Below, in pieces: positions 1-7,729 of a stretch of 64,000 nt of DNA. The DNA is from Melioribacteraceae bacterium (lineage in GTDB: Bacteria; Bacteroidota; Ignavibacteria; Ignavibacteriales; Melioribacteraceae), in assembly GCA_027030245.1 (NCBI GenBank), contig JALVFE010000029.1, forward strand, positions 1 through 64,000, in the 5' to 3' direction. The position numbers and the translations under genes are program-made. Positions within the stretch are counted from its first letter, which is position 1, and every line of letters starts with the position of its first letter. The notes below the pieces were generated by a model. That model did no database searches. It was not told the DNA's origin and saw only the letters and a list, made by a program, of their open reading frames with translations.

Positions 1-708
1 ACGAAGTGGGGCCTTGATTTTTTCTTTGGTTCGTTTCTTTTGTATCAAGACAAAAGAAATGAACATTTGAGTTTTGGTCTAATCGGTTTAATACTTGTTC
101 TATAAATATGTCACGCCATACGGCGTTCGCGGGTTAAAATGGGGAGTTCATTTTAGATCCCCGTAACTATCCGTCAATTTAGAAAAATAACATACAAGAA
201 ATTACAAAAACCAAATCCGTAAACGTAGGGGACGAAAATCTTCGTCCCAGAAATTTTTTTATTAGCGAATTAGCGACAATTTACAAATATCAAAGAACGA
301 CCGAACCCCGTAGGGGTTCAATATTTATAATAATCATATTCCCCATTAACACTAAAACCCCAGCGGGGTGACACCTTAAATTTAAGTTATGCTTAATCTG
401 TGTCACTCCTACGGAGTTTTGGTTTTATGATTAGAATGATTGTTCTATAAATGTTTCACGCCTACGTCGTTTGCGGGTTAAAATGGAGAGTTCATTTTAG
501 ATCCCGAAACGAGTTCGGGATGACAGGTTACAATTAATCCGCCTCAAGCGGACGGGATGACATGTTCTTTGGTGGACGGGATGACAGACAATAATTTCAA
601 AATAACAAATCCCAAATTCCAAGTGATAAATGATCAATTTCAAACGCAAGACGTAAAAACGCAAGGGGACGCAAAGTTTGCGTCCCATAAAATTTTATAA
701 ATTGTCAA
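1..708. repeat. Gene-free cluster of dispersed palindromic repeats
   Basis: No credible gene. The stretch is a chain of short perfect palindromes: a 10-bp stem at 34-43/50-59, ACGCC-ATAC-GGCGT at 113-126, GGGACGAA/TTCGTCCC at 229-248, GAACCCC-GTA-GGGGTTC at 303-319, an ACCCC/GGGGT palindrome near 358-370, ACTCC-TAC-GGAGT near 405-417, TCCCGAA/TTCGGGA at 503-521 and GGGACGCAAA/TTTGCGTCCC at 666-686. The phrase TGTTCTATAAAT-(A)TG-TTTCACGCC recurs at about 96-117 and 439-463. The block at about 300-560 reappears inverted, with the same order of units, at 21240-21640. This looks like a REP-like intergenic repeat composite; no transposase is present. Confidence 0.75.
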
Positions 709-948
709 TCAATCGAATTTGTGGTAAACAATTTTTCTGATTGAATCGAATTGAAGATAAGGATATTCTTCCCTTAATTTTTCAATGGCTTCGCCTGCTC
801 TCATTTTGTTTTTTTGCCTTAGCTCCTGAAATCTTTTTTTGATTTGAAAATTCCTGACGGACTTCTTATCGATTAATCCACGCTTTTCTAACAAAATGTA
901 AATTTCATCGCTTATCAAATCGGCAAGCGGGTTATTTATCTTCTGCAT
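709..948 (-). CDS. Small uncharacterised protein (79 aa)
   Basis: I do not recognise a family. The protein is short, soluble and highly charged, with a probable long helix (RFQELRQKNKMRAGEAIEKL) and no signal peptide, membrane segment or cysteine. An AAGGGA ribosome binding site seven bases before the ATG and the even composition argue that it is real, not a chance ORF. It stands alone between the repeat cluster and the C1 peptidase gene, transcribed away from the latter's 3' end with about 110 bp between them. Confidence 0.55.
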   Translation of the reverse strand: MQKINNPLADLISDEIYILLEKRGLIDKKSVRNFQIKKRFQELRQKNKMRAGEAIEKLREEYPYLQFDSIRKIVYHKFD

Positions 949-1061
949 TGTTGTTCCCTTTCAAACTAATTAACATTCCAACTTCAATATGCAATTATTC
1001 GAAAAATCAATCTGTCGTTTTCAAGACAAAATCATTTTTTACAATCAAAACAGACTGCGGG

Positions 1062-2177
1062 TTAAAATCCAAGTTTTGCTCTTATTTCCGGTGGAACGGC
1101 ATTTTTGTGAACCATTATCGCAATTGTTTTTAATCTAACGTATGGTTCCGACATATACCAAAATCCGCCGAATTTTTTATCTTTTGTGCCCCACGAGTTT
1201 TTGGTGTAATAAAATTTTGTTCCCTTCTGATTCTTTGCAATTCCGGTAATATGCATTAAATGATCGTCCGTAACATCAAAACTATCGAAAGCCCGTTGTC
1301 TCATTTCCTGCGTAACGATTTTTTCAATTTCCGGTTCGTCTTCGGGTTGGTCTTCGTCGACCGGAACCACGGCATAACCTTTTTTTCTGTAAAAATTATC
1401 TTTTCCTACATCTCCGTCCCAGTCAACCGAGTAACCGTTTTCAAGAGCAAAATCGATTATTTTCATCAAATCGTTTAGCGGAACATTATAATATTCTCCG
1501 TGAAGCCAATTATCCGGCACCTCCAAAACAAACTTTTCGTAAAACGGATGATGCGTATAAGATGTAATTTCAACATAATCATCAGGATTTAATCCCGATT
1601 CTTTGGCAAACGTAAACGGCGTGTATTCTTTCCCGTTGTATAAAAATTTTTCCGGAACTTCTCCGAAATAAATATCCAGCGTTGCGTTAATTACTTTCTT
1701 CCAATTTTCTGATATTTTCTTACCCGAATTTTTCAATACTCCGTTTAATATTCCCTTCATTACCGAAACAGCTTCGCGGTGAGTAAGAACCCCATCGTCG
1801 TTGTATCTTTCGGGGTAGACTTGCTGGGGAACGAACCCGTATTTTTTAATTACCGCAAGCACATCGTGTGCTTGTCCCCCTTCTTCGAATTGGGTTTTCC
1901 CGTGATAACGGATATAATTTTCGGCTTTCATTTCGTATGCTCTACGCGCAATGTACATTTCCGAAATATCATAATTTTCTTTTCCCAGTCTGATTAACTC
2001 GGTTTCCCAAAAAGAAGAAGTGGCAAAAGCCCAGCACGTACCGGTTTTTCCTTGTGATTTAATCGGCGTGGTTTCCACTGCAGTTATCATTGTAAATTCG
2101 TGCGGAATTTTTTTCGGCTTTTTCTGGGCGAAATTTATAGTAACAAACAAAATCAATATAATTGCGGTTTGCTTCAA
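1062..2177 (-). CDS. Secreted papain-like cysteine peptidase (C1, aminopeptidase C / bleomycin hydrolase type)
   Basis: The protein has an N-terminal signal peptide (residues 1-18, ending NFAQ) followed by a papain-fold domain. The oxyanion-hole glutamine and nucleophile are in SQGKTGTCWAFA (Q42, C48), the catalytic histidine is H306 in HLMHITG, and the asparagine is N327 in KNSWG. At 371 aa it is shorter than cytoplasmic PepC/bleomycin hydrolase (about 450 aa), and the signal peptide suggests a periplasmic or exported role in peptide breakdown. It starts with TTG, supported by an AGGAGA ribosome binding site six bases upstream. It is monocistronic, and its 3' end faces the small gene at 709-948. 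Confidence 0.85.
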   Translation of the reverse strand: MKQTAIILILFVTINFAQKKPKKIPHEFTMITAVETTPIKSQGKTGTCWAFATSSFWETELIRLGKENYDISEMYIARRAYEMKAENYIRYHGKTQFEEGGQAHDVLAVIKKYGFVPQQVYPERYNDDGVLTHREAVSVMKGILNGVLKNSGKKISENWKKVINATLDIYFGEVPEKFLYNGKEYTPFTFAKESGLNPDDYVEITSYTHHPFYEKFVLEVPDNWLHGEYYNVPLNDLMKIIDFALENGYSVDWDGDVGKDNFYRKKGYAVVPVDEDQPEDEPEIEKIVTQEMRQRAFDSFDVTDDHLMHITGIAKNQKGTKFYYTKNSWGTKDKKFGGFWYMSEPYVRLKTIAIMVHKNAVPPEIRAKLGF

Positions 2178-2220
2178 TTTTTTCTCCTTTTTCGATTAGT
2201 TTTTTGCGTTAATTTATAAA

Positions 2221-2270
2221 AAAGACCGGAAAGATGATAAGACGGTTAGAAAATATTCTGTATTCCGGTT
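2221..2270 (-). terminator. Possible terminator of the mnmG-rsmG-murQ run
   Basis: Read on the minus strand, AACCGGAA pairs with TTTCCGGT across a loop of about 30 nt and is followed by a run of T (CTTTTTTAT). It lies about 80 bp past the murQ stop. The long loop makes it a weak call. Confidence 0.35.
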
Positions 2271-2349
2271 TTTAATTGCGCAACCAGCCGGAACACATAA
2301 AAATTTTACTTTTTATATTCAAACAACTTAAACGTATTTTATTTGTTAT

Positions 2350-3273
2350 CTACAAACCTATAGCTTTTCTTACAAACCCGTCGGCTTTTTCCAATCTTTG
2401 TTTAGCTTCGTTTACGTCGACGCCGGCAAGAATCATTACAAGAGCGGTTTTAACATGCCACCCCGCTTTTTCCAAATAGTCGGTCGCTTCTTCGTAACTA
2501 ACGCCGGTAATGGTCATCACGATTCTTTTTGCGCGCTCGATTAATTTTTTATTTGTCATCTGCAAATCAATCATCATATTCTCGTAAGTTTTACCGAGTC
2601 GCACCATTGCTGTTGTGGTAAGCATATTTAAAACCAATTTTTGAGCCGTTCCGCTTTTCATTCGTGTAGAGCCCATTACAACTTCGGGACCTACAACCGG
2701 ACAAATTGCAACATCCACACTTTCGACGTTAAAAGTTTCGCGCGGCGTGCATGTAATAAACAGCGTAGTTGCGCCTAACTCCTTGGCTTTGTTAACCGCT
2801 CCGATAACATAGGGCGTTCTCCTGCTTGCAGCAATACCGCAAACAACATCTTTTTCGTTCACCTTTGCTTTTAAAACGTCCTTTGCACCATTCTCTTCGT
2901 AATCTTCCGCTCCTTCCTGAGCAACAAACATTGCTTCTTTACCGCCGGCAATAAAACCCTGAACCATTTCCGGATCGGTTCCGAAAGTCGGCGGACATTC
3001 GGCAGCATCCACAACTCCCAGCCTGCCGCTCGTTCCGGCGCCGAAATATAACAGTCTGCCGCCTTTTTTAAATGCCTTCACAATAAGTTCAACGGCTTGT
3101 TCAATATACGGAAGCTCTTTTTCTACCGCATAAGGCACTTTTTTATCTTCGTCGTTTATAATTTTCAAAATCTCAGCCGTTGTGCTGAGATCTATATTTG
3201 TAGATTTTTCGTTTCTCTGTTCAGTTGCAAGAGCGGCTATTTCTTCAAATAATTTTTTCGAATCTTTGCTCAT
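2350..3273 (-). CDS. murQ: N-acetylmuramic acid 6-phosphate etherase
   Basis: MurQ cleaves the lactyl ether of MurNAc-6-phosphate to GlcNAc-6-phosphate and D-lactate in cytoplasmic peptidoglycan recycling. The 307-aa length matches the family. A SIS domain fills the middle, with the signature GAGTSGRLGVVDAAECPPTF near residues 78-97 that holds the catalytic glutamate. A second conserved block (VVGPEVVMGSTRMKSGTAQK) follows, and a UBA-like helical C-terminus. Its start overlaps the rsmG stop by four bases (ATGA type), so translation is probably coupled to rsmG. No anmK or muramyl transporter lies nearby. Confidence 0.95.
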   Translation of the reverse strand: MSKDSKKLFEEIAALATEQRNEKSTNIDLSTTAEILKIINDEDKKVPYAVEKELPYIEQAVELIVKAFKKGGRLLYFGAGTSGRLGVVDAAECPPTFGTDPEMVQGFIAGGKEAMFVAQEGAEDYEENGAKDVLKAKVNEKDVVCGIAASRRTPYVIGAVNKAKELGATTLFITCTPRETFNVESVDVAICPVVGPEVVMGSTRMKSGTAQKLVLNMLTTTAMVRLGKTYENMMIDLQMTNKKLIERAKRIVMTITGVSYEEATDYLEKAGWHVKTALVMILAGVDVNEAKQRLEKADGFVRKAIGL

Positions 3274-3950
3274 TTTGTAAGTTCCAGTAAAATTAGTTTT
3301 TTGCCTTTTTCGTTGCGTGTGTTTGAAGGTTTGTAGGCAAGTTCAAATATGGTTGATTTTTTGATATACGGTTTATATTTGGTTTTTGCGGTTTTAAATT
3401 CCTGCGTCAAATCGCCGCCCTTAATTGCCGCAAGATAAGCTTTATTTTTAATTAGCGGGATGGAATAGCGCAGCAAAACACTAAGGGGAACCGTAGAACG
3501 GCTTACAACCAAATCGAAAGAATTTGCATATTTTTCTTTGAATTCCGGGCTTTCGACCCTGCAATTTTCCGCAATCACGTTTGGCATTTTTAATTTGGAT
3601 ATAAATTCTCTCACGGCGTCTATTTTTTTCGCAGTTGAATCAGCCAAAACACCGCGCATTAAAGGTTTGATAATTGCCAATGGTATTCCAGGAAACCCGC
3701 CGCCTGTTCCTATATCCAGAAATCTGTTTACGCGATCGGGTAAAAATTCGGTGATAAATGCGGAAATAAAAATATGGTTTTCAACAATATTCTGAATATC
3801 TTTCCTGGAAATCAAATTCACATGTTCGTTTTTCTCCGTAACCAATTCTGCAAAGTGTGCCATCCTTTCCAATTGATAATCACTCAAATAAATTTCATTG
3901 TCGAAGAAGATTTTTTTGAGTTCTTTTAAATATTTTTGTGCCTGAGTCAA
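3270..3950 (-). CDS. rsmG: 16S rRNA (guanine-N7)-methyltransferase RsmG
   Basis: SAM-dependent methyltransferase that modifies G527 (E. coli numbering) of 16S rRNA. The Rossmann motif I is clear at residues 77-90 (FLDIGTGGGFPGIP), followed by the VVSRS block typical of GidB. The length of 226 aa is normal. It sits 14 bp downstream of mnmG, the classical gidA-gidB arrangement near bacterial origins. Here the partition genes parA/parB that often follow are replaced by murQ. Confidence 0.96.
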   Translation of the reverse strand: MTQAQKYLKELKKIFFDNEIYLSDYQLERMAHFAELVTEKNEHVNLISRKDIQNIVENHIFISAFITEFLPDRVNRFLDIGTGGGFPGIPLAIIKPLMRGVLADSTAKKIDAVREFISKLKMPNVIAENCRVESPEFKEKYANSFDLVVSRSTVPLSVLLRYSIPLIKNKAYLAAIKGGDLTQEFKTAKTKYKPYIKKSTIFELAYKPSNTRNEKGKKLILLELTK

Positions 3951-3964
3951 ATGAACCCCCGCGA

Positions 3965-5842
3965 TTAATTTTTTAGATAGACCATTAAAACGGAAATATC
4001 CGCCGGCGAAACACCGGAAATTCTGGAAGCCTGTCCGATAGAACGGGGACGGACTTTATGCAGCTTTTCCCTTCCTTCGGCGGAAATTGTGTTTAATTTT
4101 AAAAAGTCAAAGTTTAATGGAATTTTTGTGTTTTCCAATTTTTCCATTTTTTTCACCAATTCCATTTGGCGTTGTATATATCCTTCGTATTTTAGCTCTA
4201 TTTCCAATTGTAATAAAATTTCGTCGTTACTTAATATCGCATCAACAATCGGGTGTTTTTTTCTGTCGATTGTGTTTAATATATCCTTCAAGCTCAATTC
4301 CGGTCTTTTTGCCAATTTGCCAATCGTTTCCCCGTTATCTATCGGAGATGAATCTTTTGCCGTTAGCAATTCATTAATTTCTTGGGGCGAAATTCTATGT
4401 TTGGAAGCAAAATCGAAACCTTGCGAAATGATTTTTTCTTTATATTCAAGCTCACGATATAAATCTTCCGGAATCAATCCGAATTCATATCCGTATTTCA
4501 TTAATCTTCTGTCGGCATTATCCTGACGTAACAGCAAACGGTATTCCGCACGCGAAGTAAACATTCTGTAAGGTTCGTCGGTTGATTTCCCGACCAAATC
4601 ATCGATTAACACTCCGATATAAGCTTCGCTCCGTTTCAGAACAAATTCCGGTTTCCCTTGAATTTTGAGAGCGGCGTTAATTCCGGCAATCAAACCTTGT
4701 CCCGCAGCTTCTTCATAGCCGGAAGTTCCGTTAATTTGACCTGCAAAATAAAGCCCTTTAACCAATTTGGTTTCAAGGGTCAATTCAACTTGATGTGGCG
4801 GGAAATAATCATATTCCACAGCGTATCCGGGTCGAGCCATTTCAACGTTTTCCAGCCCCTTAATTGCACGTAAAGCTTCAAACTGGATTTCTTCAGGCAA
4901 CGAAGTCGAAAACCCGTTCAAATAAATCAAATCGTTATCCAAGCCTTCGGGTTCCAAAAACAACTGATGTTTCGGTTTATCGGAAAATCTCACTATTTTG
5001 TCTTCGATTGAAGGACAATATCTCGGTCCTGTTCCTTTGATTAATCCCGTGAAAATCGGGGAACGGTCGAATCCCTTTTCCAAAATTCTGTGAACATTCT
5101 CATCCGTGTAGGTAATATAGCACGAAACTTGTGGGAGATACGGAAATTTGTCACGCTGTGTTCTTCTGGAAAACGGCAGCGGATTTTCGTCGCCGGGTTG
5201 TTCTTCCAAAACATCGAAGTTAATAGTCGACTTTACCAATCTAGGCGGTGTTCCGGTTTTAAGCCGTTCAACCACAAAACCCATTTTAGCAAAAGCTTCG
5301 GAGAGACCGGAAGCAGCCGGTTCTTCGTATCTTCCCCCAATTCTCGGGTTTGGTCCGGTATACATCAAACCGTTCAAAAAAGTGCCGGAAGCAACGATCA
5401 ATGCATCGCAAGAGATTTCCGCGCCCTTTTCGGTTTTCACTCCTTTAATTTTGCCGTTTTCTTCAAACGCATCTACCACCGAATCTTCAATCACCACCAA
5501 ATTTGGCGTTGAAAGAACGAACCGCACGGCTTCTTCCGAGTAAAGTTTTCTATCCGATTGACATCTTCCCGCCCAGACAGACGGACCTTTGGATTTGTTC
5601 AAGGTGCGGAATTGGATTCCGGTTCTATCGGCGATTAAGCCCATTGCCCCGCCGAGCGAATCTATTTCGTGCACAATATGCCCTTTTGCGCTTCCGCCAA
5701 TTGCCGGATTGCAAGACATTCTACCGATTGCGTTTTTATCCATCGTAATCATAGCAACGGATACACCCATTCGCGCCGCCGCAACAGCAGCTTCTATTCC
5801 TGCGTGTCCGCCGCCGATTACAATTACATTGTAATGTTTCAT
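3965..5842 (-). CDS. mnmG: tRNA uridine-34 5-carboxymethylaminomethyl modification enzyme MnmG (GidA)
   Basis: FAD-binding partner of MnmE in cmnm5U34 synthesis on tRNAs. The dinucleotide fold is at the N-terminus (VIGGGHAGIEAAVAAARMG, about residues 7-25), followed by the family signatures CNPAIGGSAKGH and, around residue 366, YFAGQINGTSGYEEAAGQG. The helical C-terminal tRNA/MnmE-binding region is complete (RISGVSPADISVLMVYL). At 625 aa it is full length. It lies between rsmG (14 bp downstream) and mnmE (78 bp upstream). That 78-bp gap carries two parS-type palindromes, so an independent promoter there is possible. Confidence 0.97.
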   Translation of the reverse strand: MKHYNVIVIGGGHAGIEAAVAAARMGVSVAMITMDKNAIGRMSCNPAIGGSAKGHIVHEIDSLGGAMGLIADRTGIQFRTLNKSKGPSVWAGRCQSDRKLYSEEAVRFVLSTPNLVVIEDSVVDAFEENGKIKGVKTEKGAEISCDALIVASGTFLNGLMYTGPNPRIGGRYEEPAASGLSEAFAKMGFVVERLKTGTPPRLVKSTINFDVLEEQPGDENPLPFSRRTQRDKFPYLPQVSCYITYTDENVHRILEKGFDRSPIFTGLIKGTGPRYCPSIEDKIVRFSDKPKHQLFLEPEGLDNDLIYLNGFSTSLPEEIQFEALRAIKGLENVEMARPGYAVEYDYFPPHQVELTLETKLVKGLYFAGQINGTSGYEEAAGQGLIAGINAALKIQGKPEFVLKRSEAYIGVLIDDLVGKSTDEPYRMFTSRAEYRLLLRQDNADRRLMKYGYEFGLIPEDLYRELEYKEKIISQGFDFASKHRISPQEINELLTAKDSSPIDNGETIGKLAKRPELSLKDILNTIDRKKHPIVDAILSNDEILLQLEIELKYEGYIQRQMELVKKMEKLENTKIPLNFDFLKLNTISAEGREKLHKVRPRSIGQASRISGVSPADISVLMVYLKN

Positions 5843-5855
5843 TTTACCGCTTTCC

Positions 5856-5869
5856 GTTTCACGTGAAAC
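5856..5869. promoter_or_regulatory. parS-type ParB-binding site 1
   Basis: GTTTCACGTGAAAC, a perfect 14-bp palindrome identical to the core of the B. subtilis-type parS site recognised by ParB/Spo0J. It lies 14 bp upstream of the mnmG start codon and about 36 kb from dnaA, within the usual origin-proximal distance of parS. Confidence 0.8.
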
Positions 5870-5904
5870 AATTTTTGCGTTTTAACAGGCAAAACTCTTT
5901 TTGC

Positions 5905-5918
5905 GTTTCACGTGAAAC
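5905..5918. promoter_or_regulatory. parS-type ParB-binding site 2
   Basis: A second exact GTTTCACGTGAAAC palindrome, 49 bp centre-to-centre from the first and two bases past the mnmE stop codon. Two perfect copies in a 78-bp gap make chance occurrence very unlikely. No parA or parB gene is in the window. Confidence 0.8.
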
Positions 5919-5920
5919 TT

Positions 5921-7279
5921 TTATTTTCCGATACAAAAATTAGAGAAAATATTGTTTAATATATCGTCCGTAGTTACTTTTCCTATTATTTCTCCAAGGT
6001 GGTTTTCCGCGTTTCTCAAATCAACAGATATGAATTCCCCGCTCATTTTTTTATCCACCGAATCAAGAGCAATCAAAAGACTCTCCTTGGCTTTTTTAAG
6101 CGCATTGAAATGCCGCAAATTAGAAACAACAGCCGATTTTTCTGTATATGTTTCGGAACCAAGAGCTTTTTCTTTCAAAATTTTCAATAATTCATCCATT
6201 CCTTTTCCGGTTTTCGCAGAAATATAAACGTCCCCGCTCATTCCTTCCGGTTCTTTCAAGTCGGTTTTGTTTATAACCTTGATAATTTTTTCTCCGGGTT
6301 GAATTTCCAAAATTTCATTATAAATATCGATATCAAACCCTGACGTTGCATCGTTTACAAAAATTACAACATCCGCATTTTTTACCGCTTCCCGGCTTCT
6401 GATAACCCCTTCTTTTTCTATTTCATCGGAAGTGGTTCTTATTCCCGCGGTATCGTATAACCGGAAAAGCACTCCGTCAATCGATGCTTCTTCGCGGATA
6501 ATATCACGGGTTGTTCCGGGAATTTGACTTACGATAGCGCGCGATTCCTTCAAAATGTAATTCATCAACGAAGATTTTCCTACGTTCGGTTTTCCAACGA
6601 TTGCTACATTTACGCCGTCCCTTATCACTTTTCCGAACGAATAGCTTTTGAGCAGCTTTTCTATCTCTTCTATAATCCCGTTTATTTTCCTTTTTATTTC
6701 ATCCGTCGATACAAATTCAATGTCTTCTTCCGCAAAATCGAGCTCAAGTTCAATCAACGAAGAAACATTCACCAATTCTTCCCTGAGAAAATTAATTTTT
6801 GCCGAAAGCAACCCGTCAAGTTGGTTTCTTGCACCTTTTAGCGAAGCTTCCGTGCGGGAATTTATAATATCCGCAACCGCTTCGGCTTGAGCCAAATCCA
6901 TTTTGTTGTTTAAGAACGCTCTTTTGGTAAATTCCCCGGGCTCCGCCAAGCGCACTTCGTTTTCGAGAAGAATTTCAATTATTTTTTGTGCGATAAGCGG
7001 ACTTCCATGCGCGCTTATTTCAACCGAATCTTCTCCCGTGTATGAGTTCGGCTTTTTAAATACGGAAATCAATACGTCGTCGATTACACCGGAATTTTTC
7101 GAATAAATTTTACCGTAATGGATTGTGTGACTTTGAGATTCGGATATTTTTTTCTTACCTTTGAAAATCTTATCGGCAACATAAAAGCTTTTCGGACCGC
7201 TAACCCTAATTACGGAAATTGCTCCCACTCCGTGAGGGGTTGCAATTGCCGTAATCGTATCTTCGTCCGTTAAAGTCAT
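5921..7279 (-). CDS. mnmE: tRNA modification GTPase MnmE
   Basis: GTPase that works with MnmG to build the 5-substituent on wobble U34. It has an N-terminal tetrahydrofolate-binding domain (about 1-120), a helical domain, and a G domain with P-loop GKPNVGKSS at 229-236 and a switch region containing DTAGIR. The C-terminus is the invariant FCIGK that supplies the catalytic cysteine. At 452 aa it is complete. First gene of the minus-strand mnmE-mnmG-rsmG-murQ series, divergent from the M16 peptidase gene. Confidence 0.97.
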   Translation of the reverse strand: MTLTDEDTITAIATPHGVGAISVIRVSGPKSFYVADKIFKGKKKISESQSHTIHYGKIYSKNSGVIDDVLISVFKKPNSYTGEDSVEISAHGSPLIAQKIIEILLENEVRLAEPGEFTKRAFLNNKMDLAQAEAVADIINSRTEASLKGARNQLDGLLSAKINFLREELVNVSSLIELELDFAEEDIEFVSTDEIKRKINGIIEEIEKLLKSYSFGKVIRDGVNVAIVGKPNVGKSSLMNYILKESRAIVSQIPGTTRDIIREEASIDGVLFRLYDTAGIRTTSDEIEKEGVIRSREAVKNADVVIFVNDATSGFDIDIYNEILEIQPGEKIIKVINKTDLKEPEGMSGDVYISAKTGKGMDELLKILKEKALGSETYTEKSAVVSNLRHFNALKKAKESLLIALDSVDKKMSGEFISVDLRNAENHLGEIIGKVTTDDILNNIFSNFCIGK

Positions 7280-7729
7280 TTTTATTTACCCGGTTTATTA
7301 ACCGCTTTGCAAAAATTTCAAAAAAAGAACTACAAAATTACGTTTTTTTTTGCTAAAAAACAACGTGATCGCCTTCTAACTTATTCTAAATAAACGGTTT
7401 AAGCAACCTTTTGCTTTACCCGAAAACCGCGTGTTTAGGCATTTAATATATTAAACTTCAACTATCTGTGTTGCTTGTATTTTGAGAAAATTATGAATTA
7501 GAATAAAAATTGTTTTTTACCTATGTAAATAAATAACAGATTATTAAATTGAGAGTTATAAATTAAAGCGTTTTTCAAACCGGGTTTGTTAATTGCGGTC
7601 TTGCGAAAAAAGATACATCTACCGGTTATTTATCCGCAAGCTTTAAAGTTTATTTAATATTTAAGAAACAAATCGTCTTTTTCTGCGTCAAAAGAATATA
7701 GTTTTTTCAAAAATAATTATAGAGGAGCA
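7280..7729. other. Divergent intergenic region, no gene seen
   Basis: 450 AT-rich bases between mnmE (minus) and the M16 peptidase gene (plus). It must hold the promoters of both. I see no ORF with coding character, no strong hairpin and no clear -10/-35 pair. A GAGGAGC ribosome binding site lies just before the ATG at 7730. Confidence 0.5.

Noticed and set aside
1-700. Palindromic repeats as a CRISPR array
   Set aside because: The units differ from each other and are not separated by uniform unique spacers; no cas gene is present.
4087-4526. 145-codon and 96-codon ORFs opposite mnmG
   Set aside because: Shadow frames of a highly conserved gene, no ribosome binding site, no protein-like pattern.
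3270-5842. A parAB locus next to rsmG
   Set aside because: The gene after rsmG is murQ, and no ParA Walker motif or ParB-type protein is found in the window.
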